Positions 17,611-27,417 are shown, counted from the first letter of the stretch. The stretch is 64,000 nt of DNA from Flavobacterium erciyesense (GCF_018069925.1 NZ_JAGPXB010000005.1:1-64000); one strand, 5' to 3'. Notes: generated by a model from the letters alone, not told the origin. Made by a program: numbers and translations.

Positions 17611-18849
17611 ATGACCACGCTATTTACCAATATCAAAGAGTTGATTCAAATCAGAGAAGCAGGAATCACCAAGGTTTCAGGTTCAGAAATGGCCGTTTTA
17701 CCAACCATACAAAATTCTTTTTTGGTTATTGAAAATGATTTGATCATTGATTTTGGAGCAATGGATGACTTACCAGAAATAAATCCTGACAATATAGTTG
17801 ATGTTTCTGGGAAAATGATTTTACCTACTTGGTGCGACAGTCATACGCATTTAGTGTATGCCGGTAATCGCATTCAAGAATTTGTTGATCGTATTAATGG
17901 ATTGAGCTATGAACAAATAGCGCAACGCGGTGGCGGAATTTTAAACTCTGCAAGCAAACTCAAACAAACTTCTGAAGACGATTTATACGAGCAAGCAAAG
18001 GAACGTTTAGAAGAAATCATGCGCTTGGGCACAGGCGCTGTTGAAATAAAATCGGGTTACGGTTTAACTGTTGATGGCGAATTGAAAATGTTACGAGTTA
18101 TTCAACGACTCAAAACAGCATATTCTATTGCCATAAAAGCCACATTCTTAGGCGCTCATGCATTACCTGCCATTTACAAAAACAGTAGAGAAGAATACAT
18201 CGAGTTGATTATAAATGAAATGTTGCCCGCTATTGCAAAAGAAGAGTTGGCTGATTTTATTGATGTTTTTTGTGAAACTGGCTATTTTACCGTTTCAGAG
18301 ACAGAACAAATCATGCAAGCAGGAATTTCTTTTGGCTTACAACCAAAAATTCACGTAAACCAGTTCACTGCTATTGGTGGGATTCAAGCTGGAGTAAATA
18401 ACAATGCGCTTTCTGTTGATCATTTAGAAGTTCTTACTCCAGCTGATATTGAAGCCTTGGTAAAAAGCCAAACAATGCCAGTTGCATTACCATCTTGTTC
18501 GTATTACTTAAGTATTCCATACACGCCTGCTCGCGAAATAATAAATGCTGGACTTCCACTCGCTTTGGCCTCTGATCACAATCCGGGCTCGACACCTTCA
18601 GGAAACATGAACTTTGTGGTAGCAACGGCTTGTATCAAAATGAAAATGACACCCGAAGAAGCGATTAATGCTGCAACGATCAATGGAGCTTATGCAATGA
18701 ACTTATCCAACACTCACGGTAGTATAACCATTGGAAAAAAAGCCAATTTCATTATTACTAAATCAATTGCTTCTTATGCGCAGTTACCTTACTCTTTTGG
18801 AACTAACTTAATTGATAGCGTGTTCATTGAAGGTAAATTAATTTCATAA
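17611..18849 (+). CDS. hutI: Imidazolonepropionase
   Basis: 412 residues, full length. It opens the ring of 4-imidazolone-5-propanoate to N-formimidoyl-L-glutamate in histidine breakdown. An amidohydrolase fold is shown by the metal-binding HTH (78-80, within CDSHTHLVYAGNR), then IKSGYGL, FLGAHALP, HVNQFTAIGG, SVDHLEVL and LASDHNPGSTPSGNM. Its product is the substrate of the hutG enzyme encoded at 19890. The genes for the first two steps, hutH and hutU, are not in the window. Confidence 0.96.
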   Translation: MTTLFTNIKELIQIREAGITKVSGSEMAVLPTIQNSFLVIENDLIIDFGAMDDLPEINPDNIVDVSGKMILPTWCDSHTHLVYAGNRIQEFVDRINGLSYEQIAQRGGGILNSASKLKQTSEDDLYEQAKERLEEIMRLGTGAVEIKSGYGLTVDGELKMLRVIQRLKTAYSIAIKATFLGAHALPAIYKNSREEYIELIINEMLPAIAKEELADFIDVFCETGYFTVSETEQIMQAGISFGLQPKIHVNQFTAIGGIQAGVNNNALSVDHLEVLTPADIEALVKSQTMPVALPSCSYYLSIPYTPAREIINAGLPLALASDHNPGSTPSGNMNFVVATACIKMKMTPEEAINAATINGAYAMNLSNTHGSITIGKKANFIITKSIASYAQLPYSFGTNLIDSVFIEGKLIS

Positions 18850-18882
18850 AAAAAGGAGGAACCAAATGATTCCTCCTTTTTA
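18848..18882. terminator. Bidirectional terminator between hutI and the coiled-coil protein gene
   Basis: AAAAAGGAGGA / TCCTCCTTTTT with a ten-base loop, T-runs on both strands, between converging genes. Confidence 0.9.
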
Positions 18883-18899
18883 CAAATACTAATTTGCGA

Positions 18900-19784
18900 T
18901 TATTTCAAAGTAAAACTTGTTTTTGAAACTAATTGATCTTTGTCAAAAATGTTAACATAATAAACACCTTTTGGAAAATCTTTTCCTTTCAAGTTTTCAG
19001 TTACATCAACTGTTTTGTTCTCATAGTTAATATTCGATACAAAACTATAAGTCAATGAATTGTCACCGAAATTTTCTGTTTTCTTGTCTCCAAGAACATT
19101 GTTTTTACTGTCGATAACTTGTACAAAATAGGTCTTAGTCCCAGATTGAGCCACTTGATTTTCAGCAATAGTGTAGCTAATTTTCAAAACATCAGCACGA
19201 CTTGCTTTTTCAGTAGAAATTTCTTTACCACTACTTCTCAATTTAAAAGCAGATCCTCTTGTATTTAAAACAGTCAATTTTGCAGCTTTTTCTACCACTT
19301 TAGATAATTCTTCGTTTTGGCCAACTAGAGTTTCATTGTATTTTTTTGACTCGCCCAAAACAGTTGCAGTACTATCTCTTTGCGCTGTTAAAGTAGTATT
19401 AGCCTTTTTAAGTGCTTCATTCTCCTCCATTAAAACCTTCATGTTTCCTTGCAAAGTATTGTATTGCGCTTTGTATTTTGCCAAACTTGCCACATCACCT
19501 TTCGACTTTGATAAACTTGCCATTAAATTAACTACTTTGTCACGCTCCACAATCAGTTCATCTGACATTGAAGTATTTTCAGCGATTGCCGCATCATAAG
19601 TAGCTTTTAGTTCTTCTAAGTCTTTCATAACAGACTCTTTTTCAGTCGTAGTTGTTTTTAATTCTGTTTGTACAACTTCTGCTTCCGATGTCATTTTAAA
19701 GATATACACCAAACTTCCCACTAAAAGAAGTGCTAATATGGCTACTATCGCTTTAAGACTTGAATTGCTTTTTTGATTTTCCAT
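18900..19784 (-). CDS. Membrane-anchored coiled-coil protein, unknown function
   Basis: 294 residues. One membrane helix near the start (about 9-31, LKAIVAILALLLVGSLVYIF), then a long coiled coil (about 35-178) rich in E, K and A with heptad spacing, then a compact C-terminal domain (about 185-294, VLKISYTIAENQ, YFVQVIDSKNNVLG, KGVYYVNIFDKDQLVSKTSF) that looks like a beta-sandwich. Flavobacterial genes of this build are often labelled chromosome partitioning protein because of coiled-coil hits, which the sequence does not support: no ATPase motif is present. The topology suggests a periplasmic coiled coil carrying a terminal sandwich. Confidence 0.75.
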   Translation of the reverse strand: MENQKSNSSLKAIVAILALLLVGSLVYIFKMTSEAEVVQTELKTTTTEKESVMKDLEELKATYDAAIAENTSMSDELIVERDKVVNLMASLSKSKGDVASLAKYKAQYNTLQGNMKVLMEENEALKKANTTLTAQRDSTATVLGESKKYNETLVGQNEELSKVVEKAAKLTVLNTRGSAFKLRSSGKEISTEKASRADVLKISYTIAENQVAQSGTKTYFVQVIDSKNNVLGDKKTENFGDNSLTYSFVSNINYENKTVDVTENLKGKDFPKGVYYVNIFDKDQLVSKTSFTLK

Positions 19785-19810
19785 CTCGATTTAATTTTTT
19801 ATTTATTTTT

Positions 19811-19818
19811 CAAATTTA
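19811..19818 (-). promoter_or_regulatory. -7 box (TAAATTTG) for the coiled-coil protein
   Basis: Minus-strand TAAATTTG, 27 bases before the ATG. Confidence 0.6.
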
Positions 19819-19861
19819 ACAATATATAATCACCTAGTAACGAATGTTAACACAATTATAT

Positions 19862-19869
19862 TATTTTTG
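19862..19869 (+). promoter_or_regulatory. -7 box (TATTTTTG) for hutG
   Basis: Plus-strand TATTTTTG, 20 bases before the ATG at 19890, divergent from the box at 19811. Confidence 0.6.
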
Positions 19870-19889
19870 GAAAAAAATTTATTTCTCTA

Positions 19890-20918
19890 ATGGAAAAAAT
19901 AATCCGATTTACCTCTCACGATCTAGCTAAAATTACCAACCACCGCAGTGGAGAAATTAAATTTGGAGAGAAAATGATTACCATCCCAAGAGAGAATGAC
20001 ACCCTTGAATTTTTAAAAAAATCAGAAGCCAAATATGTCTTATTTGGCATTCCCGAAGATATAGGCATACGTGCCAACTATGGCAGGCCAGGAGCAGCTT
20101 CTGCTTGGGAAAGCGCTATAAAAAGTATTGCCAATATTCAGCACAATAAATTTTGTAAAGGAAATCAAATCCTGGTTTTAGGTACATTAGATGTTAGACA
20201 ATTAATGAAAGATGTTACCTCTCTTGATTTTAACGATATTGATGACCGTTCAAAACTCAGTCAATTAGTTCAAAAAATTGATAAAGATGTATCGCACATT
20301 ATATTCAATATCGTTTCCTCAGGAAAAATACCAATTGTAATTGGTGGCGGTCACAACAATTCTTACGGTAATATAAAAGGTACCGCTCTCGCAAAAGGAA
20401 AACCTATTAACGCAATTAATTTTGATGCGCACTCTGATTTCAGAATATTAGAAGGCCGTCACAGCGGCAACGGATTCTCCTATGCCTACGAAGAAGGTTT
20501 TTTGAAAAAGTATTTCATCTTCGGGTTGCATGAAAACTACACCTCTAAAAATGTTTTAGACATTATCAAAAAACTTGAAAATAGAGTTCGATACACTACC
20601 TATGACAGTATTTCTATTCGAGGTGAGAAAGACTTTAGACAAGAAATGAACGCAGCCTTAGAGTTCATCAATGACAACCACTTTGGTATTGAAATCGATC
20701 TTGACTCATTACCAAATATAGCTTGTAGTGCCATGACAACTAGTGGTTTTTCAGTTGAACAATTACGCCAATTTATTTCCTTTTTTGCAAAAAATACAAA
20801 CGCCGCTTACTTGCATATCTGTGAAGGCGCACCCGACTTAGGAGAAGAATTAAACAACCACTTAATTGGAAAACTTATTGGTTATTTAGTAACTGATTTT
20901 ATAAAAGCAAATCAATAA
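19890..20918 (+). CDS. hutG: Formimidoylglutamase (arginase-fold ureohydrolase)
   Basis: 342 residues. Hydrolyses N-formimidoyl-L-glutamate to glutamate and formamide using two Mn ions. The three metal segments of the ureohydrolase fold are visible: IGGGHNNSYG, NFDAHSDFR and IEIDLDSLPNIACSAM. YVLFGIPEDIGIRANYGRPGA near the N-terminus is typical of the Bacteroidetes group annotated this way. Agmatinase or arginase activity cannot be excluded from sequence alone, but hutI 1 kb upstream supports the histidine pathway. The two hut genes are separated by an unrelated gene on the opposite strand, so they are not one operon. Confidence 0.88.
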   Translation: MEKIIRFTSHDLAKITNHRSGEIKFGEKMITIPRENDTLEFLKKSEAKYVLFGIPEDIGIRANYGRPGAASAWESAIKSIANIQHNKFCKGNQILVLGTLDVRQLMKDVTSLDFNDIDDRSKLSQLVQKIDKDVSHIIFNIVSSGKIPIVIGGGHNNSYGNIKGTALAKGKPINAINFDAHSDFRILEGRHSGNGFSYAYEEGFLKKYFIFGLHENYTSKNVLDIIKKLENRVRYTTYDSISIRGEKDFRQEMNAALEFINDNHFGIEIDLDSLPNIACSAMTTSGFSVEQLRQFISFFAKNTNAAYLHICEGAPDLGEELNNHLIGKLIGYLVTDFIKANQ

Positions 20919-20977
20919 GACAATAAACCAAACTATAACATAAAAAGGGAGTGCAGAAACCCAAACAATAAATAAAC

Positions 20978-20985
20978 TATCTTTG
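20978..20985 (+). promoter_or_regulatory. -7 box (TATCTTTG) and leader hairpin for the DEAD-box helicase
   Basis: TATCTTTG is followed by a ~40-base leader that contains a hairpin (ATCTTG / CAAGAT, 20994-21013), leaving an AU-rich stretch before the ATG at 21032. Structured leaders are common on cold-induced helicase genes, but no cold-shock element was recognised. Confidence 0.6.
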
Positions 20986-21031
20986 CAGCTCCAATCTTGT
21001 ACTTCTTGCAAGATTTATTAATTTATAATTT

Positions 21032-22285
21032 ATGTTATTCGAAGAATTATCATTATCCAAAAGCATACAAAGAGCCGTTTTTGAAGAAGGCTACCTCAAC
21101 CCTACTCCTATTCAAGAGCAATCCATTCCTATTATTTTATCAGGTCGAGATTTAGTTGGTTGTGCGCAAACCGGAACCGGAAAAACAGCTGCATTTGCTA
21201 TACCAATTATTCATCAATTACACCGAATTGTTGGGTCTTCAAAAAAAGCCAAACAAATTCGTGCTCTTGTAGTTACACCTACTCGCGAACTAGCAGTGCA
21301 AATAGGGCAAAGTTTTGATACGTATGCCAAATACACTAATTTAACACAATTAACTATATTTGGTGGTGTATCACAAAATCCGCAAGTTGACACCTTAAAA
21401 AACGGAATCGACGTACTTATTGCAACACCAGGTCGCTTACTTGATTTACACAAACAAGGATTTGTAAATTTGGATCATCTACACACTTTAGTGTTAGACG
21501 AGGCAGATCAAATGTTGGATATGGGTTTTGTAAATGACGTAAAAAAAATTGTAAAACTAACGCCAAAAAACAGACAAACGCTTTTCTTTTCGGCCACAAT
21601 GCCAATTGCAATTAGAGAACTAGCCGAATTGTTTTTAACTGATCCTGCTACCGTTACCGTTTCTCCTATATCTTCAACTGCTGAAAATGTAGAGCAACGC
21701 GTGTATTTTGTAGAAAAAGGCGAAAAAAGAAACTTACTCTATCACTTGATTAAAACCGAGAATTTGACCGATGTACTCATTTTTTCAAGAACTAAACACG
21801 GTGCTGACAATGTTGTAAAAGCTTTAAACAAAAACAACATCCCTGCCGAAGCTATTCATGGTGATAAATCACAAAACGCCAGACAAAGAGTACTAGATGC
21901 TTTTAAAAACAAAGAAATTGGTGTTTTAGTAGCGACGGATATCGCAGCTCGTGGAATTGATATTGAACAACTTCCGGTGGTAATAAACTTTGATTTACCT
22001 AATATTCCAGAAACCTACGTACACCGAATTGGTCGTACAGGACGTGCAGGCAATGGCGGAATTGCAATTTCTTTTTGCGGAAAAGACGAACATCCTTATT
22101 GGAAAGACATTCAAAAACTCATAAAAGTTGATGTCAAAACAGTAACTGACCATCAGTTTCAATGGCATTCAGGAAGTCCTGACGCAGCGGCGGGAAGCAA
22201 ACCGAAAAATTCAAATAGAAGCGGTGGCGCTCATAAATCACGTAAATCAGCAGGTTCTAAACAAAACAAGAAACGTTGGTATTAA
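21032..22285 (+). CDS. DEAD-box ATP-dependent RNA helicase (RhlE-like)
   Basis: 417 residues. All DEAD-box motifs are present: Q motif (NPTPIQEQSIP), I AQTGTGKT, Ia PTRELAVQ, GG, Ib TPGR, II DEAD, III SAT, IV IFSRT, V ATDIAARGID, VI HRIGRTGRAG. The tail after about residue 385 is a basic, Gly/Ser/Lys/Asn-rich extension (KPKNSNRSGGAHKSRK) that would hold RNA non-specifically, as in RhlE. Probable roles are ribosome assembly and RNA turnover. Single-gene unit, with promoter and terminator on either side. Confidence 0.95.
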   Translation: MLFEELSLSKSIQRAVFEEGYLNPTPIQEQSIPIILSGRDLVGCAQTGTGKTAAFAIPIIHQLHRIVGSSKKAKQIRALVVTPTRELAVQIGQSFDTYAKYTNLTQLTIFGGVSQNPQVDTLKNGIDVLIATPGRLLDLHKQGFVNLDHLHTLVLDEADQMLDMGFVNDVKKIVKLTPKNRQTLFFSATMPIAIRELAELFLTDPATVTVSPISSTAENVEQRVYFVEKGEKRNLLYHLIKTENLTDVLIFSRTKHGADNVVKALNKNNIPAEAIHGDKSQNARQRVLDAFKNKEIGVLVATDIAARGIDIEQLPVVINFDLPNIPETYVHRIGRTGRAGNGGIAISFCGKDEHPYWKDIQKLIKVDVKTVTDHQFQWHSGSPDAAAGSKPKNSNRSGGAHKSRKSAGSKQNKKRWY

Positions 22286-22304
22286 AAAATATTTAGACAA
22301 TACA

Positions 22305-22347
22305 TCAAAAAAGCCTCAATTGAAATTAATTCATTTGAGGCTTTTTC
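22305..22347. terminator. Bidirectional terminator between the DEAD-box helicase and rho
   Basis: AAAAAGCCTCAA / TTGAGGCTTTTT with an AT-rich loop, between converging genes. Confidence 0.88.
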
Positions 22348-22380
22348 TCTTGTAATTATTCTACAATTCGATATTAGCTT

Positions 22381-24150
22381 TTAATCATTCATCGAAATTA
22401 AAAACTCTTCGTTATTTCTGGTTTTCTTGAAACGATCATTGATAAAATCCATTGCTTCAACAGGATTCATATCAGATAAGTATTTGCGCATAATCCACAT
22501 GCGTTGTAATGTTTTTTGATCTAGTAACAAATCATCACGTCTAGTACTTGACGAAGTCAAATCAATAGCTGGAAAAATACGTTTGTTGGCAATTTTACGA
22601 TCTAATTGCAACTCCATGTTACCCGTACCTTTGAATTCTTCAAAAATTACTTCGTCCATTTTAGATCCTGTTTCAGTTAATGCAGTAGCAATAATACTTA
22701 ACGAACCACCATTTTCTACGTTTCTAGCAGCTCCAAAAAATCGTTTTGGTTTTTGCAAAGCATTAGCATCAACACCACCACTTAACACCTTTCCAGATGC
22801 GGGTTGAACAGTGTTGTAAGCACGAGCCAATCTGGTGATCGAATCGAGTAAAATGACTACGTCATGACCACATTCTACCAAGCGTTTTGATTTTTCAAGA
22901 ACAATATTAGCAATTTTTACATGCTCTTGCGGCTCACGATCAAATGTTGAGGCAATAACTTCACCTCGTACACTACGTTGCATATCAGTAACCTCCTCAG
23001 GGCGCTCGTCAATCAATAATACAATTAAATAAACTTCAGGATGATTTGCTGCAATGGCATTAGCAATTTCTTTCAACAACATTGTTTTACCAGTTTTTGG
23101 CTGAGCCACAATCATACCACGCTGACCTTTCCCTATTGGAGAAAATAAATCGATAATACGAGTAGAAATAGTACTTTGCTTCTCGGCTAATTTGAATTTT
23201 TCTGAAGGAAAAACTGGAGTTAAATGTTCAAAAGAAACACGATCACGAACTACTTGAGGATCGTGACCATTGATTTTTAAGACACGCACCAAAGGGAAAA
23301 ACTTTTCTCCTTCTTTTGGAGGACGTACCACACCTTTTACCGTATCACCGGTTTTTAAACCAAAAAGTCTGATTTGTGATGTAGAAAGATAAATATCATC
23401 TGGCGAAGCCAAGTAATTGTAATCTGATGATCTTAAAAATCCATACCCATCAGGCATCATTTCTAAAACCCCTTCACTTTCTATAATCCCGTCAAATTCA
23501 AAATCAGAGGCTGCGAAATTATTTTTTTTGTTTTTAAAATTTGGGTTTTGATTCCCATTTTGATTTCCGTTCGGGTTGTTATTTTGGTTTCCGTTAGAAT
23601 TTCCGTTTTGGTTTCCATTGGATTTATTTAACTGATTCGGATTTATTTTTTTAGGAGCAACTGGGGCTTCAACTGTTTCAACTGCAGTAATTTCAGTTTC
23701 TGAAACAGGTTTAACTCCTTCGCTTTTCTTTTGTTTTAAAGCTATTTTTTTCTCGTAAGCTGATTTATTGAATTTTATGACCTTTCCTAATTTCTTTTCA
23801 GAAGGTGCGCTTTCATTTCCAAGCGTTTCAACTTTGGTTTCTTCACGTTCAGCTTTTACTGGAATTGTTTCAATGCGCTCTTGTGTTTGTTGATTTTGCT
23901 CTGATTCAACTCCTTCTTCAACATCTCTGTTTTTTGTCGGTACAATACGAACTCTTTTAGACTTATTATCTTCCTTAACCTCTCCTTTAGTTTTTTCAGT
24001 TGCAATTGGAGCAGCGCTTGCTTGAAAATCTAAAATCAGACCAATTAATGTTTCTTTTTTAACACCATTAAATTTAATAGTTTTAGCGGCTTTAGCTATT
24101 TGTTGAAGCTCGGTAAGCTTCATTTGTTTTAATGCAGAAATATCAAACAT
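22381..24150 (-). CDS. rho: Transcription termination factor Rho with N-terminal insertion
   Basis: 589 residues, against ~420 in E. coli. The N-terminal Rho-N domain ([20 protein letters not shown]) is followed by a ~150-residue charged region and an Asn/Gly-rich stretch (about 175-215) made of NGNQN-type repeats. The cold-shock RNA-binding domain follows ([30 protein letters not shown]). The ATPase core is complete: Walker [25 protein letters not shown], Walker [17 protein letters not shown], and the Q/R loops ([21 protein letters not shown]). Long insertions between Rho-N and the primary RNA site are usual in Bacteroidetes, and such low-complexity linkers may favour condensation. DUF4293 lies divergently, a common flavobacterial arrangement. 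Confidence 0.96.
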   Translation of the reverse strand: MFDISALKQMKLTELQQIAKAAKTIKFNGVKKETLIGLILDFQASAAPIATEKTKGEVKEDNKSKRVRIVPTKNRDVEEGVESEQNQQTQERIETIPVKAEREETKVETLGNESAPSEKKLGKVIKFNKSAYEKKIALKQKKSEGVKPVSETEITAVETVEAPVAPKKINPNQLNKSNGNQNGNSNGNQNNNPNGNQNGNQNPNFKNKKNNFAASDFEFDGIIESEGVLEMMPDGYGFLRSSDYNYLASPDDIYLSTSQIRLFGLKTGDTVKGVVRPPKEGEKFFPLVRVLKINGHDPQVVRDRVSFEHLTPVFPSEKFKLAEKQSTISTRIIDLFSPIGKGQRGMIVAQPKTGKTMLLKEIANAIAANHPEVYLIVLLIDERPEEVTDMQRSVRGEVIASTFDREPQEHVKIANIVLEKSKRLVECGHDVVILLDSITRLARAYNTVQPASGKVLSGGVDANALQKPKRFFGAARNVENGGSLSIIATALTETGSKMDEVIFEEFKGTGNMELQLDRKIANKRIFPAIDLTSSSTRRDDLLLDQKTLQRMWIMRKYLSDMNPVEAMDFINDRFKKTRNNEEFLISMND

Positions 24151-24309
24151 GAAAGTTCTTGGAGTTTAATTAATTTTGTGTTGGGAATACTGTAAGGATA
24201 GGTAGTAATCGTAAAATGAATGAACCGCAGTATGAAGTACTTACGGTAATTTGATGCAATAATACGAATAAAAATTAAGCATACAATAGTATTTTTAAAA
24301 AAGAAAATA

Positions 24310-24317
24310 TATTTTTG
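24310..24317 (+). promoter_or_regulatory. -7 box (TATTTTTG) for the DUF4293 gene
   Basis: TATTTTTG, 20 bases before the ATG at 24338. Confidence 0.55.
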
Positions 24318-24337
24318 TAACAGATAATGACCACAAA

Positions 24338-24748
24338 ATGATACAAAGAATTCAAACTGTTTATTTATTTTTAGCATTTGTTGTAACGGGTGTTTTGGTT
24401 TTTTTCATTCCTCTTTGGAAAGGAATTGATGGAACTCCTTTTTACTTTATGCAAAGTCAAGTATACACTGTTCTTCTTGGTTTGAGTACAACACTTTCGG
24501 TTTTTAGTATCCTCTCCTATAAAAAAAGACAAAATCAATTTGTTTTAGGCAGATTGAACATGATATTAAATTTGATTTTATTAGGATTATTTGTTTATCG
24601 CTCACTAAGTGTATCTGGAGAAGCAGCTGTTTCTGAGAAAGGTATTGGGATGTTTCTGCCTGTCGTAGCTATCGTGTTATTAGCTCTTGCTAATAAGGCC
24701 ATCAAGAAGGACGAAGATCTTGTAAAATCTGTGGACCGATTGAGATAA
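24338..24748 (+). CDS. DUF4293 family four-helix membrane protein
   Basis: 136 residues. It begins MIQRIQTVYLFLAF, the signature start of DUF4293, with four hydrophobic helices (about 5-27, 43-60, 72-90, 104-122) and a charged C-terminal tail. It is a small inner membrane protein of unknown function, conserved beside rho in Bacteroidetes and divergent from it here. A terminator closes it as a single-gene unit. Confidence 0.9.
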   Translation: MIQRIQTVYLFLAFVVTGVLVFFIPLWKGIDGTPFYFMQSQVYTVLLGLSTTLSVFSILSYKKRQNQFVLGRLNMILNLILLGLFVYRSLSVSGEAAVSEKGIGMFLPVVAIVLLALANKAIKKDEDLVKSVDRLR

Positions 24749-24777
24749 ACCTATAAATTTTAATTTATTAGTGCGAA

Positions 24778-24810
24778 GGAAACCCGAATGTAACAATTCG
24801 GGTTTTTTTG
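24778..24810 (+). terminator. Intrinsic terminator after the DUF4293 gene
   Basis: AACCCGAAT / ATTCGGGTT (24781-24789 with 24796-24804) and a seven-T run. Confidence 0.88.
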
Positions 24811-24984
24811 TGCTCCTTTTTAAAAGCTAATAATAAATAAACCACTGTAGGCTCTTTAAATTTTTCAAAAAAGAAACAGTAAAAACATTCTCATAGCTCT
24901 TAAGATAAAGAAAATGATAATAAAGTTCTTAATAAATTAAAAACTTAATATTTTTTTCATAAATTTGATTATTATAATTTCCAC

Positions 24985-25644
24985 ATGCTTCACAAAGTCC
25001 GTATTCACCTTGCCGATGACCACCAAATTTTAATTGACGGAATTAAAACCTTATTGCATACCCATGCTAATTTGCAAGTAGTAGGAACATCCCTTAGCGG
25101 AAGCAACTTACACCAAGAATTAATTGATAATCAAGCAGACTTACTAGTTCTTGATTTAAACATGCCCGAAACAGACGGAGTCCAAGTAATAAGAGAATTT
25201 AGCACTAAAGGATTTCCATGCAAGGTTATTGTTCTATCAAGCCATGACGACCTACGAATAATTAAAGAAGTAATGAAGTTAGGAGCAAAAGGCTTTCTAA
25301 CCAAAAAATGTGCTGGCGAACATATCATTGAAGCAATTGGCGCCGTACTAGATGGAGAAGAATATTTTTGCAAGGCCGTTCGCGAAAAGATTTTCACCTC
25401 TGCCACCAAAGATCTCACTAAATCAGCAGTCTTTGAAACCAAAGATGAAGACAATTTGACTGAGCGAGAACGAGAAATAATCACACTCATCGCTCTTGAA
25501 TTTAGCGGAAAAGAAATTAGCGAACAACTTTTTATTAGCGTCAACACAGTCGAGACGCATCGTAAAAACATAATGAAAAAATTAGATGCGAAAAATTCTA
25601 TAAGTCTAGTAAAATATGCATTAAAGAAAAAACTAATTAAATAA
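24985..25644 (+). CDS. NarL/LuxR-family response regulator
   Basis: 219 residues. Receiver domain (1-125) with acidic pair ADDH, phosphoacceptor Asp 57 (LLVLDLNMPETDG), Ser in VLSSHDD and Lys in FLTKK. The C-terminal LuxR-type helix-turn-helix is LTEREREIITLIA ... ISVNTVETHRKNIMKKL. It is encoded 48 bases before a histidine kinase with a TPR sensor, so the two form a two-component system, regulator first. Targets are unknown. Confidence 0.94.
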   Translation: MLHKVRIHLADDHQILIDGIKTLLHTHANLQVVGTSLSGSNLHQELIDNQADLLVLDLNMPETDGVQVIREFSTKGFPCKVIVLSSHDDLRIIKEVMKLGAKGFLTKKCAGEHIIEAIGAVLDGEEYFCKAVREKIFTSATKDLTKSAVFETKDEDNLTEREREIITLIALEFSGKEISEQLFISVNTVETHRKNIMKKLDAKNSISLVKYALKKKLIK

Positions 25645-25692
25645 CACTATACCCACATTTTCCCTAATTTCTTCTCTACAAAGCCACTTACC

Positions 25693-27417
25693 ATGCTGTT
25701 ACCTCAATTTGTATTGTTGATCACATTTTACCTCAGTAGTATAAATACAACTTTTGCACATCCTAACCCAACTCTTAATAACAAAACAGCTGTTCTTGCA
25801 AAACAAGCCAATGAGCTCTTGAAAAAAGGAGATTTTGAACAATCTTTGGTACAATCCAGATTAGCATTAAGCCAAGCCATCGCTTTAAAAAACGATAATT
25901 TAATAGCTAGTTGTTACAATACGATAGCTGCTAATTTTGATCAACTTTCAGAGTTTGACAAAGCTTTTTATTATTACAACCAAGGCCTTATCTATGCCAA
26001 CAAAACAAACAACGATGTTTTAAAAAATTGGATTCATAACAACCTTGCCAACATTTATTGTTTTGATAAGAAAGAGTATAAAAAAGGAATCTATCACTAC
26101 AAAAAATCATTATCGTACAGCCAGAAACTGAAAGACTCAGCACAGATTGTTTTCACAAAATTAAATATCACTTGGGCTTACTTTGATGTAGGTAATTTTA
26201 ACCAAGGCGCACCTCATTTAGATTACATAAACAAACACCATCCCAAACACGGCGATAAATCTACTATGGTAGCATTAAACATGCTAAATGGTATGTATCA
26301 AGCATCGCTTAAAAACAATAAAAAAGCAAATCAATTTTTTCAAAAAGCAATCAACGAAGGTATTGCAGGAAACGAAAAATCAGATTTATCATACTCTCAC
26401 AATGAGTACGCAAAATTCCTTCTATCAGTAGGCGATTATAAAAATGCTTACCTCAACTTAGCACGATACAACCAAATTACGGAAGAACTTAACAACGAAG
26501 AAAAATTAAATAAGGCAAATGTTGCTGGAATTAATTTACAGATAGACGAATACAAAAGAGAAATAGATAAAATTGAAAACCAATTTGAAGATCAAAAGAA
26601 TAAACTTTTAAAAGAGCAAGATCGAAATAAAAAAATAGTCATAGTGGTCGTTATAATTGTTCTACTCCTATCACTACTTTTTTATATTTGGGCGCAGAAT
26701 TCACAACTAAAGCATAAAAACAAACTCAAAGATTTAAAAAGTAAGGTACAAGAAAACATTATCAACGCCTCCATAAACGGGCAAGAATTAGAACGTAAAA
26801 AAATCGCCTCCTTTTTACATGATAACATAAGTGCTTTGCTATCTTCTGCGGGCATGCAATTACAAGCTTTTTTAATACAAAATCCTATTGCATCACCAGA
26901 AATAAAAAAAACCAAAGCAATCTTAGATAATGCACACGACCAAGTACGCGATTTATCACATGAACTTATGCCGTCCCTACTCGCTCGTTTTGGCCTTTTT
27001 GACGCTCTAGAAGATTTGTGCGAAAAAAACTCAAGCCGCATTCTAGAATTTAAATTCAATTCGGCAACAACTCATGACAGACGCTACCATGAAGAATTTG
27101 AAATAAAAATCTATTATATCGTGATGGAATTAACAAACAATATCATCAAACACAGTGAAGCCAATCAAGCACTACTGGAAATCGAAGAAATTAACCAAGC
27201 GCTGCACATCAACTTAAAAGACAACGGAAAAGGCTTCGATTCAAAAAACTTTCAAGTGTTAGAAGGATTTGGAATCAACCAAATCAAAGCACGTATCAAT
27301 AATTTGAAAGGCTCTATAATTATCAACTCAAAATTAAACTACGGCTCGAGTATTCAGTTGCAAATTCCAATTGCTTACCAAAAGAAGAAAACTAACCCCG
27401 TTTACCCAACTCAATAA
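25693..27417 (+). CDS. TPR-containing sensor histidine kinase (HisKA_3 type)
   Basis: 574 residues. A signal peptide (to about residue 22) leads to a periplasmic helical domain of TPR repeats (about 30-270), a membrane helix (314-333), and a HisKA_3 dimerisation domain with phosphoacceptor His 376 in ERKKIASFLHDNIS. The HATPase domain follows (MELTNNIIKHSEA as N box, LKDNGKGFD as G1, GFGINQIKARI). This kinase class pairs with NarL-type regulators, and the one encoded just upstream is the obvious partner. No Cache, PAS or ligand-binding domain is visible, so the TPR region is presumably the sensor. Its end overlaps the convergent phosphodiesterase gene by 26 bases. Confidence 0.92.
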   Translation: MLLPQFVLLITFYLSSINTTFAHPNPTLNNKTAVLAKQANELLKKGDFEQSLVQSRLALSQAIALKNDNLIASCYNTIAANFDQLSEFDKAFYYYNQGLIYANKTNNDVLKNWIHNNLANIYCFDKKEYKKGIYHYKKSLSYSQKLKDSAQIVFTKLNITWAYFDVGNFNQGAPHLDYINKHHPKHGDKSTMVALNMLNGMYQASLKNNKKANQFFQKAINEGIAGNEKSDLSYSHNEYAKFLLSVGDYKNAYLNLARYNQITEELNNEEKLNKANVAGINLQIDEYKREIDKIENQFEDQKNKLLKEQDRNKKIVIVVVIIVLLLSLLFYIWAQNSQLKHKNKLKDLKSKVQENIINASINGQELERKKIASFLHDNISALLSSAGMQLQAFLIQNPIASPEIKKTKAILDNAHDQVRDLSHELMPSLLARFGLFDALEDLCEKNSSRILEFKFNSATTHDRRYHEEFEIKIYYIVMELTNNIIKHSEANQALLEIEEINQALHINLKDNGKGFDSKNFQVLEGFGINQIKARINNLKGSIIINSKLNYGSSIQLQIPIAYQKKKTNPVYPTQ

